6,861 bases of DNA from an uncultured Methanobrevibacter sp. (GTDB lineage: Archaea; Methanobacteriota; Methanobacteria; Methanobacteriales; Methanobacteriaceae), in assembly GCA_905235495.1 (NCBI GenBank), contig CAJOMK010000082.1, forward strand, positions 1-6,861. The letters are read 5' to 3'. Positions 1 to 6,082 of this stretch are shown in pieces (the stretch's first letter is position 1; each line of letters begins with the position of its first letter). The notes under the pieces are model-generated. The model saw nothing but the letters and a program-made list of their open reading frames with translations, had not been told where the DNA came from and ran no database searches. Made by a program: the position numbers and the translations under genes.

Positions 1-52
1 CTGATTTTTTTTAATAATTCTAATTGTCATATATTTTTATTTCAAAATAATT

Positions 53-69
53 AACTTATTTAATAAGTT
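53..69. promoter_or_regulatory. Perfect 8+1+8 inverted repeat upstream of the first NSS gene
   Basis: AACTTATT and AATAAGTT are exact reverse complements around a single central T. The dyad ends about 15 bases before the TATA-like box of the following gene and 64 bases before its start codon. This position would suit a regulator site, but in DNA this AT-rich a short dyad can arise by chance, and it could also be the end of an upstream transcript. No known operator is recognised. Confidence 0.25.
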
Positions 70-84
70 TTATTTACTAGTTCC

Positions 85-96
85 AATTAATATATT
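85..96 (+). promoter_or_regulatory. TATA-like box for the first NSS gene
   Basis: AATTAATATATT resembles an archaeal TATA box. Archaeal transcription usually starts about 25 bases downstream, which here would be near 115-120. That leaves a leader of some 15-20 bases before the ATG at 134 and places the alternative TTG start at 101 outside the transcript. The background is very AT-rich, so the box is supported mainly by its spacing. Confidence 0.4.
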
Positions 97-133
97 CTTA
101 TTGTACTTTGTTTATTATTATGTAGTGATTTTT

Positions 134-1624
134 ATGGCGTCTAGTGAAAAGTCTGTATGGGATAACAATATCTCTTTTATTTTGGCAATGATTGGTTCTG
201 CTGTTGGTTTAGGTAATATTTGGCGTTTTCCAAATGTTCTTTATTCTAATGGCGGAGGATCATTTATGATTCCTTATATAGTGTCCTTGTTTATTTTGGG
301 AATCTCATTTGTTTTGGTTGAATATGCAGTAGGATTTAGATTTAAAACTTCTTTATCAAAGATATTTTTCTCAATTAAAGCTAGATTGGAACCTATTGCA
401 TGGTTTATTGTGTTGGTCGTATTCCTGATTACCACCTATTATGTTTGTGTAGTGGGATGGGATTTGATATATCTGGGCTTAAGTTTTGTTCAAGGGTGGG
501 GTGCAAATCCGGATGTGTTCTTCACAGTGGATGTTTTGCATGCATCTGATTCACTTTCAGGTATCTTTACCATTGTTCCTTGGGTTTTACTGTCAGTATT
601 TCTTATTTGGGCATTTGCATGGTTCATTGCTCAAAAGGATTTGAATGAGGGTATCGGTAAAGTAAGCAGAATACTATTGCCTATTCTTTTAGTAATTGTA
701 ATTATTATTGTAGCATTCTCATTGCCTTTACCTGGTGCTTCAATAGGTTACAAACAGATATTCACTCCTAACTGGTCAGTATTGACAAATTTAAATGTTT
801 GGTTAGCTGCATTCGGTCAGATTGTATTTTCCCTTAGTTTAGGAATGTCAATTGCCCTTACCTATGCAAGTTATCTTCCTGAAACTTCCAAATTAACCGA
901 TAATGCATTGATCGTTGCATTTTCAAATTCTGGGTTTGAAGTATTCAATGCAATAGGCATATTTTCAATATTGGGATTCATGACTTTTACAAGTGGAATT
1001 CCATTTAATGAATTGGTAACTGAAGGAACAGGTTTGGCATTTGTTGTTTTCCCAAATGTATTCAATCTCATGCAACCTTGGTCAATGATTATTGGGCCTT
1101 TGTTCTTTGCATGTATCTTATTTGCAGGAATTACATCTGTGATGGCATTGCTTGAAGTGGTTTCATTTGCAATCAGTGAAAAATTTGGATTTTCAAGAAA
1201 AAAATCAGCAACTTTAGTATGTATTGTAGGATTTTGTATATCCTCCATTTTTGCTACTTCAGCAGGAAGTTACCTACTTGGAATCTTTGATGCATTTTTA
1301 AACAATTTTGCATTGTTCTTCGGTGTTTTGCTTGAATGTATAATCTTCGGATGGGTTTATAACTTTGATAATCTTGTTGAAACATTGAACACTCATTCAA
1401 ACATTCAAATGAATCAATTCTGGCCAATAATTATTAAATATATCTTACCTATTTGTATATGGGGCCTATGGGCACAAGGGGTTTACAACATAATTTTAAC
1501 TGGAGACACAACAAGTCATATGATAATGCTTGCATTATCCATTATTCTTTTCATTGTTCCAATAATATTTACCTTGGTACCGGCTAAAAACGAAGATTAT
1601 TATAAGCCGATTGATAGGGATTAG
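134..1624 (+). CDS. Neurotransmitter:sodium symporter (NSS/SNF) family transporter, canonical form
   Basis: A 496-residue membrane protein of the NSS family (LeuT fold), whose prokaryotic members import amino acids with Na+; the substrate cannot be read from sequence. The ATG at 134 is chosen because GTGAT (127-131) sits just before it; a TTG at 101 in the same frame has no such site. About 12 hydrophobic segments are visible. TM1 carries the family signature GSAVGLGNIWRFP (21-33), followed by NGGG (39-42). By analogy with LeuT, the Na1 ligands A23, N28, S233 (Thr in LeuT) and N265 and the Na2 ligands A331, T334 and S335 are all present. So are Y103, which contacts the substrate carboxylate in TM3, R31 of the outer gate, S235 in the unwound TM6, and E269, typical of chloride-independent prokaryotic members. 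The outer-gate aspartate of TM10 appears to be Asn. The C-terminus is short, ending about 13 residues after the last membrane segment. A divergent tailed paralog follows 371 bases downstream. Confidence 0.95.
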   Translation: MASSEKSVWDNNISFILAMIGSAVGLGNIWRFPNVLYSNGGGSFMIPYIVSLFILGISFVLVEYAVGFRFKTSLSKIFFSIKARLEPIAWFIVLVVFLITTYYVCVVGWDLIYLGLSFVQGWGANPDVFFTVDVLHASDSLSGIFTIVPWVLLSVFLIWAFAWFIAQKDLNEGIGKVSRILLPILLVIVIIIVAFSLPLPGASIGYKQIFTPNWSVLTNLNVWLAAFGQIVFSLSLGMSIALTYASYLPETSKLTDNALIVAFSNSGFEVFNAIGIFSILGFMTFTSGIPFNELVTEGTGLAFVVFPNVFNLMQPWSMIIGPLFFACILFAGITSVMALLEVVSFAISEKFGFSRKKSATLVCIVGFCISSIFATSAGSYLLGIFDAFLNNFALFFGVLLECIIFGWVYNFDNLVETLNTHSNIQMNQFWPIIIKYILPICIWGLWAQGVYNIILTGDTTSHMIMLALSIILFIVPIIFTLVPAKNEDYYKPIDRD

Positions 1625-1673
1625 CCCAACTTCACGGATTTCAGTCTGTAGGATCTGGACAATAACCCTTTTA

Positions 1674-1702
1674 CAAGCTTTTTGCCTTTGGCAAAAACCT
1701 TG
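1674..1702. repeat. Intergenic hairpin with triloop, copy 1
   Basis: TTTTTGCC and GGCAAAAA pair perfectly around a TTT loop. Below a single C-C mismatch, CAAG pairs with CTTG, giving 12 base pairs in all. It lies 49 bases after the stop of the first NSS gene and is followed directly by ACCAAAA. The hairpin at 4398-4424 has the same design (8 pairs, 3-base loop, one mismatch, 3-4 more pairs, then TCAAAA). Together they suggest a dispersed 3'-end element, possibly a terminator or an RNA-stability element. Confidence 0.55.
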
Positions 1703-1719
1703 ACCAAAATAGTTTTAAT

Positions 1720-1770
1720 AGTTGAGAGTATTTGCTCTTAACTGTTTTTTATTTTTATTTTCTTTTTTTC
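1720..1770 (+). terminator. Hairpin plus T-tract terminator after the first NSS gene
   Basis: AGTTGAGAG (1720-1728) pairs with CTCTTAACT (1735-1743) through nine pairs, one of them G-U, around a 6-base loop. A nearly pure T-tract follows at 1745-1770. Archaeal RNA polymerase terminates mainly at T-tracts and a hairpin is not strictly required, but the combination about 100 bases after the stop codon is a convincing transcript end. Confidence 0.6.
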
Positions 1771-1888
1771 TCACTTTTTAAAGAAAGTATTTTTTATTTT
1801 TTATTCTATTCTAAATAATGTAGTTTTTAATATATTCTCTAATTTTCAATTCCATTCTAAATAAGAAACTTTTTTAAATAATTAATAC

Positions 1889-1900
1889 TTTAATATATAA
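1889..1900 (+). promoter_or_regulatory. TATA-like box for the tailed NSS gene
   Basis: TTTAATATATAA is the best TATA-like stretch between the terminator region and the start codon at 1996. Initiation about 25 bases downstream would give a leader of roughly 75 bases, longer than for the other genes here. Upstream, the 11-mer ATTCTAAATAA occurs twice (1808-1818 and 1854-1864), of unknown meaning. Apart from these and the two hairpins, I see nothing definite in the 371-base gap 1625-1995. Confidence 0.35.
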
Positions 1901-1995
1901 TATAATAACTACTGAAGAAATAAGATTCAAGTTATTTTATTATGAGATGAATTTTAAGAATATGGGTAAGAATAAATCAATTGATGTGATATTAA

Positions 1996-4398
1996 ATGGA
2001 TGATGAAATTATAAAAAATAGATGGGATAGTTCAACTGGCTTTTTAATAGCTATGATTGGTGCAATCATTGGATTATCTGGAATTTGGAAATTTTCTTAT
2101 CTCATGTATGAAAATGGGGGAGGAACATTCCTCATACCTTATATTTTAGCTATTGTAATCATGGCAATTCCTATTTTAGTATTGGAATTTGGGATAGGAT
2201 TCAAGTTCAAATCAAGTTTACCTAAGATATTCTATAATATCAAATCCGAATTTGAGATCATAGCTTGGTTTATTGTGGTCCTGATTTTTGCTGTTCTGAT
2301 TTACTTCACCTGCATAATGTCATGGGACCTTATTTATGTAATTCTTAGTTTATTTAAGGGATGGGGAAGTAATCCTAGCGTTTTCTTTACAACCACCCTA
2401 TTGCACAGCACCTCTAACCCATATGGATTGACTTATCTTGTAGTTCCTATTGGAGTGGCTTTGATAGCAATATGGGGTTTCATTTATTTGTTTTCACATA
2501 AGGAAATCAATAACGGAATCTTAACCATCAGTAAAATATCATTAATATTATCATTCATATTGTTAATAGGCATGTTAATATTTGCAGTTCAATTACCTGG
2601 TTCTCGTACTGGAATTATGGCATTGTTTAATCCAAATTGGTCAGTCCTCTTGGATTTAAATGTATGGATAACTGCATTTGGCCAATTAGTATTCTCATAC
2701 GGTTTAGGCTATGCCATAGCAAGCACTTATTCTTCCTATTTGGCAGAGAAAGCAAATCTAATTGACAATGCATGGATTATTGTTTTAGCAAGCTTAATAT
2801 TTGAAGTCTTGGTTTCAGTTCTTTTATTTGCCCTAATGGGTTATATGGCATTAGGCAGGAATATCCCTATTACCAGTTTGGTCAGTGACGGATTTTCATT
2901 GATATTTGTCGTTTTCCCTAATGTATTCAATATTATGGATCCTTGGGTCTATATTGTAGCTCCGGCATTTTTCCTGCTTTTGTTTATTGGAAGCTTAAGC
3001 ACCATCTTGGCTTTAATCGAACCATTGATCAATTCCATTTGTGAAAAATTCGCTTGGACAAGAGATAGAGTTGTAAGGCGACTTGTATTGGTAGGTCTAT
3101 TTGTTTCATTCATATTTGCAACAGGTATGGGTGAATACCTTTTAAGGATTGCTGATGCATTTATTACACAATTTGCAATTATCTTAGGAGTTTTGCTTGA
3201 AATAATTGTTTTAGGTTGGGTTTATGATATTGAGGATATCCTTTCAATCCTAAATGACAATTCTCATATTAAGGTGGACAAATCTTGGATAATCATAATC
3301 AGATTTATCATTCCTATCATATTAGCTATTATTTGGATTATGGGAGTGTATAATTTGATTCTTGCTGGTGATAGGCAAAGCTTGCTTGTTCAATCAATCA
3401 TCGCTTCCATATTTGTCATTGTTCCTTTGGTTCTAACTATCCTTCCATATGATGGAGATTATTCCCTTGATTTGTCTAGAGGTGGTGAAGTAAACTACTC
3501 CAAGGGAAAGGAATATGTTGACAAGACCATTGATGATTACGCTGATGATGAAGATGATTCCAATCCATTGTTTGATAAGAACGGATCTTTTGTAAGCTCG
3601 TATAAATCCTTGAGGAACAGATTTAAAAAGTCTGATGAAGAGGAAGGTGCCATTGACGATATGGTAGAAGAAGACAATTCCAAATCCAGAAGGTTAAACA
3701 GATTCGGTAAATCACAATCAAAGTCAGGTAAGAATGTTTTGAAAAATGTGGACATGTCATCTGAAGAGTTTGACTCTCCTTTTGATGAGGATTATGACTT
3801 TAAGTATAATGGGGCTTATGGAGAGGATTCTAGTTCCAAAGAGCAATCACAAAAGAATGGCAAAAAGAAATCAAAATCCTTGTTTGATAAAATAAATAGG
3901 TTCAGCAAAGACAAGGAAGATAATGATAACTTAAATGATGATTTTGATGAGGATATAAGTTTTGATGATGATTTTGATAATTTGGACCATATAACTCCTA
4001 TTAGAGATGAAGAGGTATCAAATAATCAAAGGAATCATACCTTCAAAAGCTCAAGGAATGCAGAGGTTTTTGATAATTTGGATGATTATGTTGATAAACC
4101 TAAGTCAAAACCTAAAAAATCAACATCTAAAAAACCTAAAGCCAAAGCGAAAGCCAAATCAAGTTCCAAAAAGGCAAAGGTTGAAGAACCTGCTGAAGAG
4201 GAGTATGAAGATTTCACTGATGACTTCTTTGATGATGGTGTATTTGGTGATGAAGGATACGAATCCCTTTTGGATGATTATGAAAAGTCTAAATCAAAAT
4301 CTAAAAGATCTTCTAAAAGTCAATCTGAAGAGGAATACTCTGTTTATGATTATGAAAGAAAAGGAGCAGATTCCGTTTTTAATTTAGATGATGAGTAG
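1996..4398 (+). CDS. Divergent NSS-family membrane protein with long charged cytoplasmic tail
   Basis: An 800-residue protein. Residues 1-483 form an NSS (LeuT-fold) core with about 12 membrane segments that aligns closely, almost without gaps, with the preceding gene product. Residues 484-800 form a hydrophilic tail. The start follows GTGAT at 1986-1990. By LeuT analogy, several near-invariant residues are changed. The TM1 signature reads GAIIGLSGIWKFS (22-34), so the Na1-ligand Asn is G29, the neighbouring Ala is I24, the gate Arg is K32 and the Pro is S34. The TM3 Tyr that binds the substrate carboxylate is F104. The second Ser of TM6 is G236. The TM7 Na1-ligand Asn is S266, while E270 is kept. 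The Na2 site keeps its hydroxyls (S335, T336, with G332 for Ala). Site 1 and carboxylate binding therefore look lost and site 2 retained. An even number of membrane segments and Lys-rich loops such as 70-83 place the tail in the cytoplasm. Family membership is certain. Whether it transports anything, or acts as a sensor or scaffold, is unknown. Confidence 0.93.
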   Translation: MDDEIIKNRWDSSTGFLIAMIGAIIGLSGIWKFSYLMYENGGGTFLIPYILAIVIMAIPILVLEFGIGFKFKSSLPKIFYNIKSEFEIIAWFIVVLIFAVLIYFTCIMSWDLIYVILSLFKGWGSNPSVFFTTTLLHSTSNPYGLTYLVVPIGVALIAIWGFIYLFSHKEINNGILTISKISLILSFILLIGMLIFAVQLPGSRTGIMALFNPNWSVLLDLNVWITAFGQLVFSYGLGYAIASTYSSYLAEKANLIDNAWIIVLASLIFEVLVSVLLFALMGYMALGRNIPITSLVSDGFSLIFVVFPNVFNIMDPWVYIVAPAFFLLLFIGSLSTILALIEPLINSICEKFAWTRDRVVRRLVLVGLFVSFIFATGMGEYLLRIADAFITQFAIILGVLLEIIVLGWVYDIEDILSILNDNSHIKVDKSWIIIIRFIIPIILAIIWIMGVYNLILAGDRQSLLVQSIIASIFVIVPLVLTILPYDGDYSLDLSRGGEVNYSKGKEYVDKTIDDYADDEDDSNPLFDKNGSFVSSYKSLRNRFKKSDEEEGAIDDMVEEDNSKSRRLNRFGKSQSKSGKNVLKNVDMSSEEFDSPFDEDYDFKYNGAYGEDSSSKEQSQKNGKKKSKSLFDKINRFSKDKEDNDNLNDDFDEDISFDDDFDNLDHITPIRDEEVSNNQRNHTFKSSRNAEVFDNLDDYVDKPKSKPKKSTSKKPKAKAKAKSSSKKAKVEEPAEEEYEDFTDDFFDDGVFGDEGYESLLDDYEKSKSKSKRSSKSQSEEEYSVYDYERKGADSVFNLDDE
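3445..4395 (+). other. Low-complexity, alternately acidic and basic C-terminal tail of the second NSS protein
   Basis: Residues 484-800 of the preceding protein contain no hydrophobic segment and are dominated by D, E, K and S, so the tail is probably disordered. A short motif, a hydrophobic residue near N-R-F followed by Lys/Ser, occurs three times (N541, N568, N634), each time next to Ser/Lys and acidic runs. L-F-D-K occurs at 525-528 and 629-632, and F-D-N-L-D at 660-664 and 692-696. Residues 701-728 are a Lys/Ser/Ala/Pro block resembling the tails of H1-type histones, flanked by strongly acidic blocks (640-673 and 730-762). The frame is uninterrupted, ends at a normal stop, and joins the membrane core without a shift, so the tail is part of the protein and not an artefact. 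No known domain is recognised. Confidence 0.8.
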
Positions 4399-4424
4399 AT
4401 CAAACTTTTAGAAAAAGTTTAATC
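4398..4424. repeat. Intergenic hairpin with triloop, copy 2
   Basis: AAACTTTT (4402-4409) pairs perfectly with AAAAGTTT (4413-4420) around an AGA loop. Past one C-A mismatch, GAT (4398-4400) pairs with ATC (4422-4424). The hairpin begins in the last base of the stop codon of the tailed NSS gene and is followed by AAAACTTCTTTT. Its design matches the hairpin at 1674-1702. A role in 3'-end formation is likely, helped by the T-rich stretch that follows. Confidence 0.55.
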
Positions 4425-4473
4425 AAAACTTCTTTTATAGACAATTAATTTTTATTTTTTCTTTTCTATTTTC

Positions 4474-4552
4474 TATTTCATTTTTTATTTTCTATTTTAA
4501 TTTTCTATTTTTTATTTCATTTTTTTATTTTCTACTTTAATTTTCAATTTTT
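4474..4552. repeat. T-rich tandem repeat, two abutting units of 39 and 40 bases
   Basis: Unit 1 (4474-4512) and unit 2 (4513-4552) both begin TATTTCA and differ by one extra T and two substitutions. They sit in a nearly pure T/C/A stretch (about 4440-4570) built from smaller TTTTCTATTT-like pieces, followed by a doubled CCATTTTT (4553-4568). The strand is strongly T-biased and could serve as a tandem set of T-tract terminators for the NSS gene. It probably grew by slippage. Confidence 0.6.
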
Positions 4553-4616
4553 CCATTTTTCCATTTTTTAAAAATATGCATAAATTCTATTTATTTTTCA
4601 TCTTTTTTAATAATAA

Positions 4617-4627
4617 TATATATAAAG
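4617..4627 (+). promoter_or_regulatory. TATA box for the small exported protein gene
   Basis: TATATATAAAG is the clearest TATA box in the window. Initiation about 25 bases downstream would fall near 4645-4650, just before the AAGGTG ribosome-binding site, giving a leader of roughly 15-20 bases. Confidence 0.55.
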
Positions 4628-4664
4628 ATAAAAAACATAATTAATATTAAAAAAGGTGTATTTT

Positions 4665-5198
4665 ATGGATAAAAAAATGGCTATTTTAATAGTTGCTGTA
4701 TTTTGTTTACTTTGCATAGGTTCCTATATGCTATTTGAACCAGGCAGAAATGTCACTTATCATCAAATGAATCTAACAAATTCCTGTTCTGCACAAGTTC
4801 CAGTAACTGATAAGATATCTGAATATACAGATAATTTGGATATTCATTACTACTGTGATTATGATTACGGCCTTAACATTACAAGTTTCAACAATGGCTC
4901 TCCAGTTACAGGATTTCAAGGAATGCTTAGGTTCCAAAAGATTAAAGCAGAAACTTTAGGTACTGATGAGCTAAGTGATGGCAATTTCACTTGCTATAAA
5001 AACGATAAGTTGGGAACTTATACCGTGTTTGTTGATGATGAAAAGTCAAACAATTTCATTCTAATCTCTTCAGAGGATAAGACAATCTTGCAAAAAGTTT
5101 ATGATAGTTTAGAGGCAAGAATTCTTGTTGACGATTATGAACTTCAACAGATGTATGATGAAAATTCCACTAATAATAGTTCATCTCACTATTATTGA
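4665..5198 (+). CDS. Small membrane-anchored exported protein, likely N-glycosylated; function unknown
   Basis: A 177-residue protein. The ATG at 4665 is preferred because AAGGTG (4653-4658) is its ribosome-binding site; the GTG at 4656 lies inside that site and is not a real start. Residues 1-5 are basic (MDKKM) and 6-24 form one hydrophobic segment, so the protein is exported and held by an N-terminal anchor. The rest carries eight N-X-S/T sequons (N29, N36, N71, N77, N107, N167, N170, N171; N77 is followed by Pro and may not be used), many for its size and consistent with a glycosylated archaeal surface protein. Three cysteines lie outside the membrane (C41, C64, C110). Cys17 in the hydrophobic segment lacks a small residue before it, so a lipoprotein is unlikely. 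The Y-K-N-x-x-x-G-T (111-118) and I-L-I-S-S (132-136) stretches recall small secreted proteins common in gut methanogens, but I do not recognise the family. It has its own promoter and ends in a hairpin, so it is probably monocistronic. Confidence 0.85.
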   Translation: MDKKMAILIVAVFCLLCIGSYMLFEPGRNVTYHQMNLTNSCSAQVPVTDKISEYTDNLDIHYYCDYDYGLNITSFNNGSPVTGFQGMLRFQKIKAETLGTDELSDGNFTCYKNDKLGTYTVFVDDEKSNNFILISSEDKTILQKVYDSLEARILVDDYELQQMYDENSTNNSSSHYY

Positions 5199-5230
5199 TT
5201 TTAGTTTTTTAATTTTAATTTTTTAATTTT
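5172..5230 (+). terminator. Hairpin overlapping the stop codon, followed by T-tracts
   Basis: AATAATAGT (5172-5180) and ACTATTATT (5188-5196) pair perfectly through nine bases around a 7-base loop. The right arm ends on the T of the TGA stop, so the hairpin is built from the last codons of the gene, which encode Asn/Ser- and Tyr-rich residues. A T-rich run with repeated TTTTTAATTTT follows up to about 5230. This is likely the transcript end of the small exported protein, though the next gene is only 65 bases away and no strong TATA box is seen between them. Confidence 0.5.
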
Positions 5231-5263
5231 CAACTTATGATTCTTTATTTTTAATGTGATAAT

Positions 5264-6082
5264 ATGAATACTGCAGAAGCATTAATAAGATTGCTTGAAC
5301 AGGATGGTGTTAAACATATTTTCGGACATCCTGGAGAACAGATACTTCCTTTTTATAAGGCTTTAAAGGATTCTTCTATTGGGCATATTCTCACAAGACA
5401 TGAACAGGGAGCTGTTCATGCTGCGGATGCTTATGCTCGTTCATCAGGCAATTATGGAATGTGCATTTCCACTGCAGGGCCAGGTGCCATGAATCTGGTT
5501 ATGGGTGTAGCATCTGCCTTTAAGGATTCTGTCCCTCTCCTTGTAATCACTGGAGACAATGACTATTCCAAAAAGGATGAAGACATATTTCAAAATTCTC
5601 CAATCAATGATGTTTTTGAGAACATAACCTTTGCCAGCTTTCATCCATCTTCTGCTGAATCAGCTATTTTTAATTTAATTGAATCTTTAGTCATGCTTCA
5701 CAACTGTCCTATGGGTCCTGTTCACATCAACCTATCTAAGGATGTACTTATGGAAGAGGTAGATTTGGAGGATATTTCATTGGAAAACTTGATTGATTCA
5801 TCAAAAACCCCTATTTTTGAGGATGTTTCATTTGATTTTGATTGTTTCAATGAAAAAATTTTCAATCTTGATGATCTTTATGGGCTGGTGGATATTTTTG
5901 AAGATCACTTCAATTATTTTGATGGAAAATTAGTGTTTATTGATGATTTCTCAAAAAATGTCATGGCTAATGTAGATAACAGTATCAACTTAGCTATTGA
6001 TAAACTTAAAACCATTAATCGTTGTAGGAAATGGTATAGTTTGGGGAAAAGCTATCGAAAAATTAGACGCTTTTGTAAGTAA
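5264..6082 (+). CDS. N-terminal part of the acetolactate-synthase-like enzyme (before the frameshift)
   Basis: This frame gives 272 residues, of which 1-248 are genuine and the last 24 or so, Arg/Lys-rich, come from the wrong frame. The start is set by GTGAT at 5256-5260, three bases before the ATG. It contains the N-terminal ThDP pyrimidine-binding domain: FGHPGEQILPFY (20-31), the RHEQGAVHAADAYAR block (45-59) with catalytic Glu47 that activates the cofactor, TAGPGAMNLV (70-79), the F-Q pair (109-110) of the acetolactate synthase active site, and CPMGPVHINLSKDV (148-161), which closes the domain. Residues 162-249 are an acidic, aromatic-rich linker. Translated alone, this piece would lack the diphosphate-binding domain and could not be an active enzyme. 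Confidence 0.75.
   Translation: MNTAEALIRLLEQDGVKHIFGHPGEQILPFYKALKDSSIGHILTRHEQGAVHAADAYARSSGNYGMCISTAGPGAMNLVMGVASAFKDSVPLLVITGDNDYSKKDEDIFQNSPINDVFENITFASFHPSSAESAIFNLIESLVMLHNCPMGPVHINLSKDVLMEEVDLEDISLENLIDSSKTPIFEDVSFDFDCFNEKIFNLDDLYGLVDIFEDHFNYFDGKLVFIDDFSKNVMANVDNSINLAIDKLKTINRCRKWYSLGKSYRKIRRFCK

Noticed and set aside
871..1248. Minus-strand open frame of 125 codons inside the first NSS gene
   Set aside because: It lies wholly within a well-supported membrane protein gene on the other strand, with no ribosome-binding site or recognisable domain.
1947..2003. 18-codon upstream frame overlapping the start of the tailed NSS gene
   Set aside because: It has an ATG and a stop but no convincing ribosome-binding site; such short frames are expected by chance.
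3537..3755. Minus-strand Ser/Leu-rich open frame opposite the tail
   Set aside because: It is the antisense of GAT/GAA/TCA-rich tail codons, with no sign of being a gene.
4007..4387. Plus-strand open frame of 126 codons within the NSS tail
   Set aside because: Its Lys/Asn/Leu/Met-rich product is what the repetitive Asp/Ser/Lys tail codons give when read one base off; there is no ribosome-binding site, and the main frame is continuous.
4665..4740. Possible lipoprotein signal in the small exported protein
   Set aside because: The candidate Cys17 is preceded by Leu-Leu instead of the small residue a lipobox needs, and a plain membrane anchor explains the segment.
5444..5644. Minus-strand 66-codon frame inside the ThDP enzyme
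   Set aside because: It overlaps strongly conserved ThDP-binding motifs on the plus strand.
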